Below, one piece after another: positions 62,860 to 64,000 of a stretch of 64,000 bases of DNA. The notes under the pieces were generated by a model. The model was given only the letters and a program-made list of their open reading frames with translations. It was not told where the DNA came from and ran no database searches. The position numbers were made by a program, and so were the translations under genes. Source of the DNA: Nocardia acidivorans NBRC 108247 (lineage in GTDB: Bacteria; Actinomycetota; Actinomycetes; Mycobacteriales; Mycobacteriaceae); contig NZ_BDAW01000016.1 of NCBI RefSeq assembly GCF_001625085.1, positions 62,001-126,000 on the forward strand, in the 5' to 3' direction. Position 1 is the stretch's first letter. Each line of letters opens with the position of its first letter.

Positions 62860-64000
62860 TCACAGCCACGAGGGGTTCAGATCGAGGGTGGCGCGATCAC
62901 GCGAGTCCAGCAGATCGAACATCGCGCCCGTGCGCGGCAGCTCCCACCGGAAGAAGTATCCCGCCGCCGCGCGCTTGCCGAGCCCGAAGCTGTCGCCGCC
63001 CGCCGCGAGTGCCGTTGCGGCCATGGCCTGTTCGAGCCAGATCCAGGACAGCGTCACATGGCCGAAGGCCTCGAGGTAGACGGCGGAGTTGGCCAGCGCG
63101 GTCTCGGCGTCACCGTCGCGCCACAGGCCCGCGGTGGTGGCGGCCAGGCGGCCCGCCGCGGTCTCCAGGGCGTCGGCGTACCCGCTGAGCTCGGCATCGC
63201 CGGTGGCGTGGGCGGTGGCGACGGTGGCGGCCATGCGGGTGAGCAGGGCGGTCAGGGCCGCGCCCTGGTCGAGGGTGACCTGGCGGCCGAGCAGGTCCAT
63301 ACTCTGAATGCCGTGTGTGCCCTCGTGAATGGGGTTGAGGCGATTGTCGCGGTAATGCTGTTCGACGTCGTAGTCGCGGGTGTAGCCCGCACCCCCGTGC
63401 ACCTGGATCGCCAGGTCGTTGGCCCGCAGGCACCACTGGCTGGGCCAGCTCTTGGCGATGGGGGTGAGGATGCGCAGCAGGGTGGCGGCCTCGGTGCGCT
63501 CGGATTCGGTTGTGGCGGTGTGCTGTTCGTCGACCAGGCGACCGCAGTAGAACTGTAGCGCCAGCGCGCCTTCGACATAGGACTTCTGGGCCAGCAGCAT
63601 GCGGCGCACGTCCGGGTGATCGACGATGGGCACCTGCGGGCCGCCCTTCGCGCCGAGCGGACGGCCCTGCGGGCGATTGCGGGCATAGTCCAGGGACTTG
63701 AGATAGCCGGTGTAGCCCAGGGCGGTGGCGGCCAGACCGACGCTGATGCGCGCCTCGTTCATCATCGTGAACATCTGTGCCAGACCGTGATTCGGCTCGC
63801 CCACCAGATAGCCGATCGCGCCGGGCTGTCCGCCGGGGGTGAAGTTGCCGTCGCCGAAGACCGGGGCGGTATTGACCGTGCCGCGCCAGCCCATCTTGTG
63901 ATTGATGCCCGCGAGCGCCACATCATTGCGCACGGTCGGCCGATCCTGGTCGTCCGCAAGGAATTTCGGCACGATGAACAGCGAGATGCCGCGGGTGCCC
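62860..64000 (-). CDS. Large acyl-CoA dehydrogenase, C-terminal part
   Basis: The last 380 residues of a FadE-type dehydrogenase; the gene begins beyond the right edge. Seen: GTVNTAPVFGDGNFTPGGQP (substrate/FAD region), MMNEARISVGLAATALGYTG, CLRANDLAIQVHGGAGYTRD, the catalytic-base Glu region NPIHEGTHGIQSMDLLGRQV, and a long C-terminal domain found in the approximately 600-residue FadE5-like enzymes. It oxidises acyl-CoA in beta-oxidation; chain length cannot be told. Confidence 0.93.
   Translation of the reverse strand, partial: GTRGISLFIVPKFLADDQDRPTVRNDVALAGINHKMGWRGTVNTAPVFGDGNFTPGGQPGAIGYLVGEPNHGLAQMFTMMNEARISVGLAATALGYTGYLKSLDYARNRPQGRPLGAKGGPQVPIVDHPDVRRMLLAQKSYVEGALALQFYCGRLVDEQHTATTESERTEAATLLRILTPIAKSWPSQWCLRANDLAIQVHGGAGYTRDYDVEQHYRDNRLNPIHEGTHGIQSMDLLGRQVTLDQGAALTALLTRMAATVATAHATGDAELSGYADALETAAGRLAATTAGLWRDGDAETALANSAVYLEAFGHVTLSWIWLEQAMAATALAAGGDSFGLGKRAAAGYFFRWELPRTGAMFDLLDSRDRATLDLNPSWL

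Overview
The window is high-GC actinobacterial DNA from a mycolic-acid-type lineage, most like Nocardia or a close relative (Mycobacteriales). The evidence is a set of mycobacterial-type proteins: AhpC with Cys61/174/176, AhpD with C130-x-x-C133, SigB, IdeR/DtxR, a cyclopropane synthase, an LmeA-type lipid-binding protein, DUF3039/DUF3099 proteins and an ATP-synthase c subunit ending like the mycobacterial one. GTG and TTG starts and 4-bp start/stop overlaps are frequent. I see no rRNA, tRNA or CRISPR array.

Layout. 1-2.6 kb: start of an anchored protein, then ahpC-ahpD divergent from oxyR (peroxide defence). 2.7-11.3 kb: small enzymes, an acyl-CoA carboxylase beta subunit and secreted proteins, mixed with decaying genes (a frameshifted and truncated acyl-CoA ligase, an internally deleted methyltransferase, a sterol desaturase remnant). 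11.4-15.2 kb: cyclopropane synthase, a perfect bidirectional terminator, then a polyamine operon made of an ornithine/lysine decarboxylase and a SpeD-SpeE fusion. 15.3-24.9 kb: DUF3516 helicase, PAC2 protein, lipoprotein, Gly/Ser-tailed secreted protein, WYL regulator with a VOC partner, DUF4192 and galE. 24.9-32.6 kb: ideR, then acuC overlapping a Pat-like GNAT/acyl-CoA-synthetase protein (a lysine deacylase with an acyltransferase), then ppc. 32.6-38.1 kb: SRPBCC protein, a head-to-head pair of 5'-truncated genes, a methyltransferase, sigB with a SigE/SigH-type promoter, and a HemK-like methyltransferase.

38.3-43.0 kb: acetate permease pair yjcH-actP, then an ATP-synthase operon with only membrane-sector genes (atpI, atpB, atpE, atpF and a b-type half of atpH). 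It stops exactly where the delta domain should begin, and no F1 genes follow. 43.0-46.9 kb: VOC/GlxA pair, MFS carrier, and DUF3099 divergent from DUF3039. 47-50.3 kb: a degraded island with a coupled EF-hand / HPPD-family dioxygenase / FAD-monooxygenase operon, the last cut by an integrase remnant, plus an IS3 fragment. 50.6-54.9 kb: GH43-like protein and a phosphatase-response regulator / histidine kinase / STAS signalling set. 55.4-64 kb: YihY membrane protein, XPB-like helicase, small genes, a second head-to-head pair of truncated genes, a SWIM/SNF2 pair, a DUF7455 zinc-ribbon protein and the 3' part of a large acyl-CoA dehydrogenase.

The order DUF3039 - DUF3099 - sigB - ideR, with relative orientations, matches what I remember of the M. 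tuberculosis Rv2708c-Rv2711 block, but here about 10 kb separates the second from the third gene and another 10 kb the third from the fourth. Themes are acetate and acyl-CoA metabolism with its protein-acylation control, oxidative/iron/stress regulation, and a high density of gene remnants. The most unusual feature is the F0-only ATP-synthase operon.
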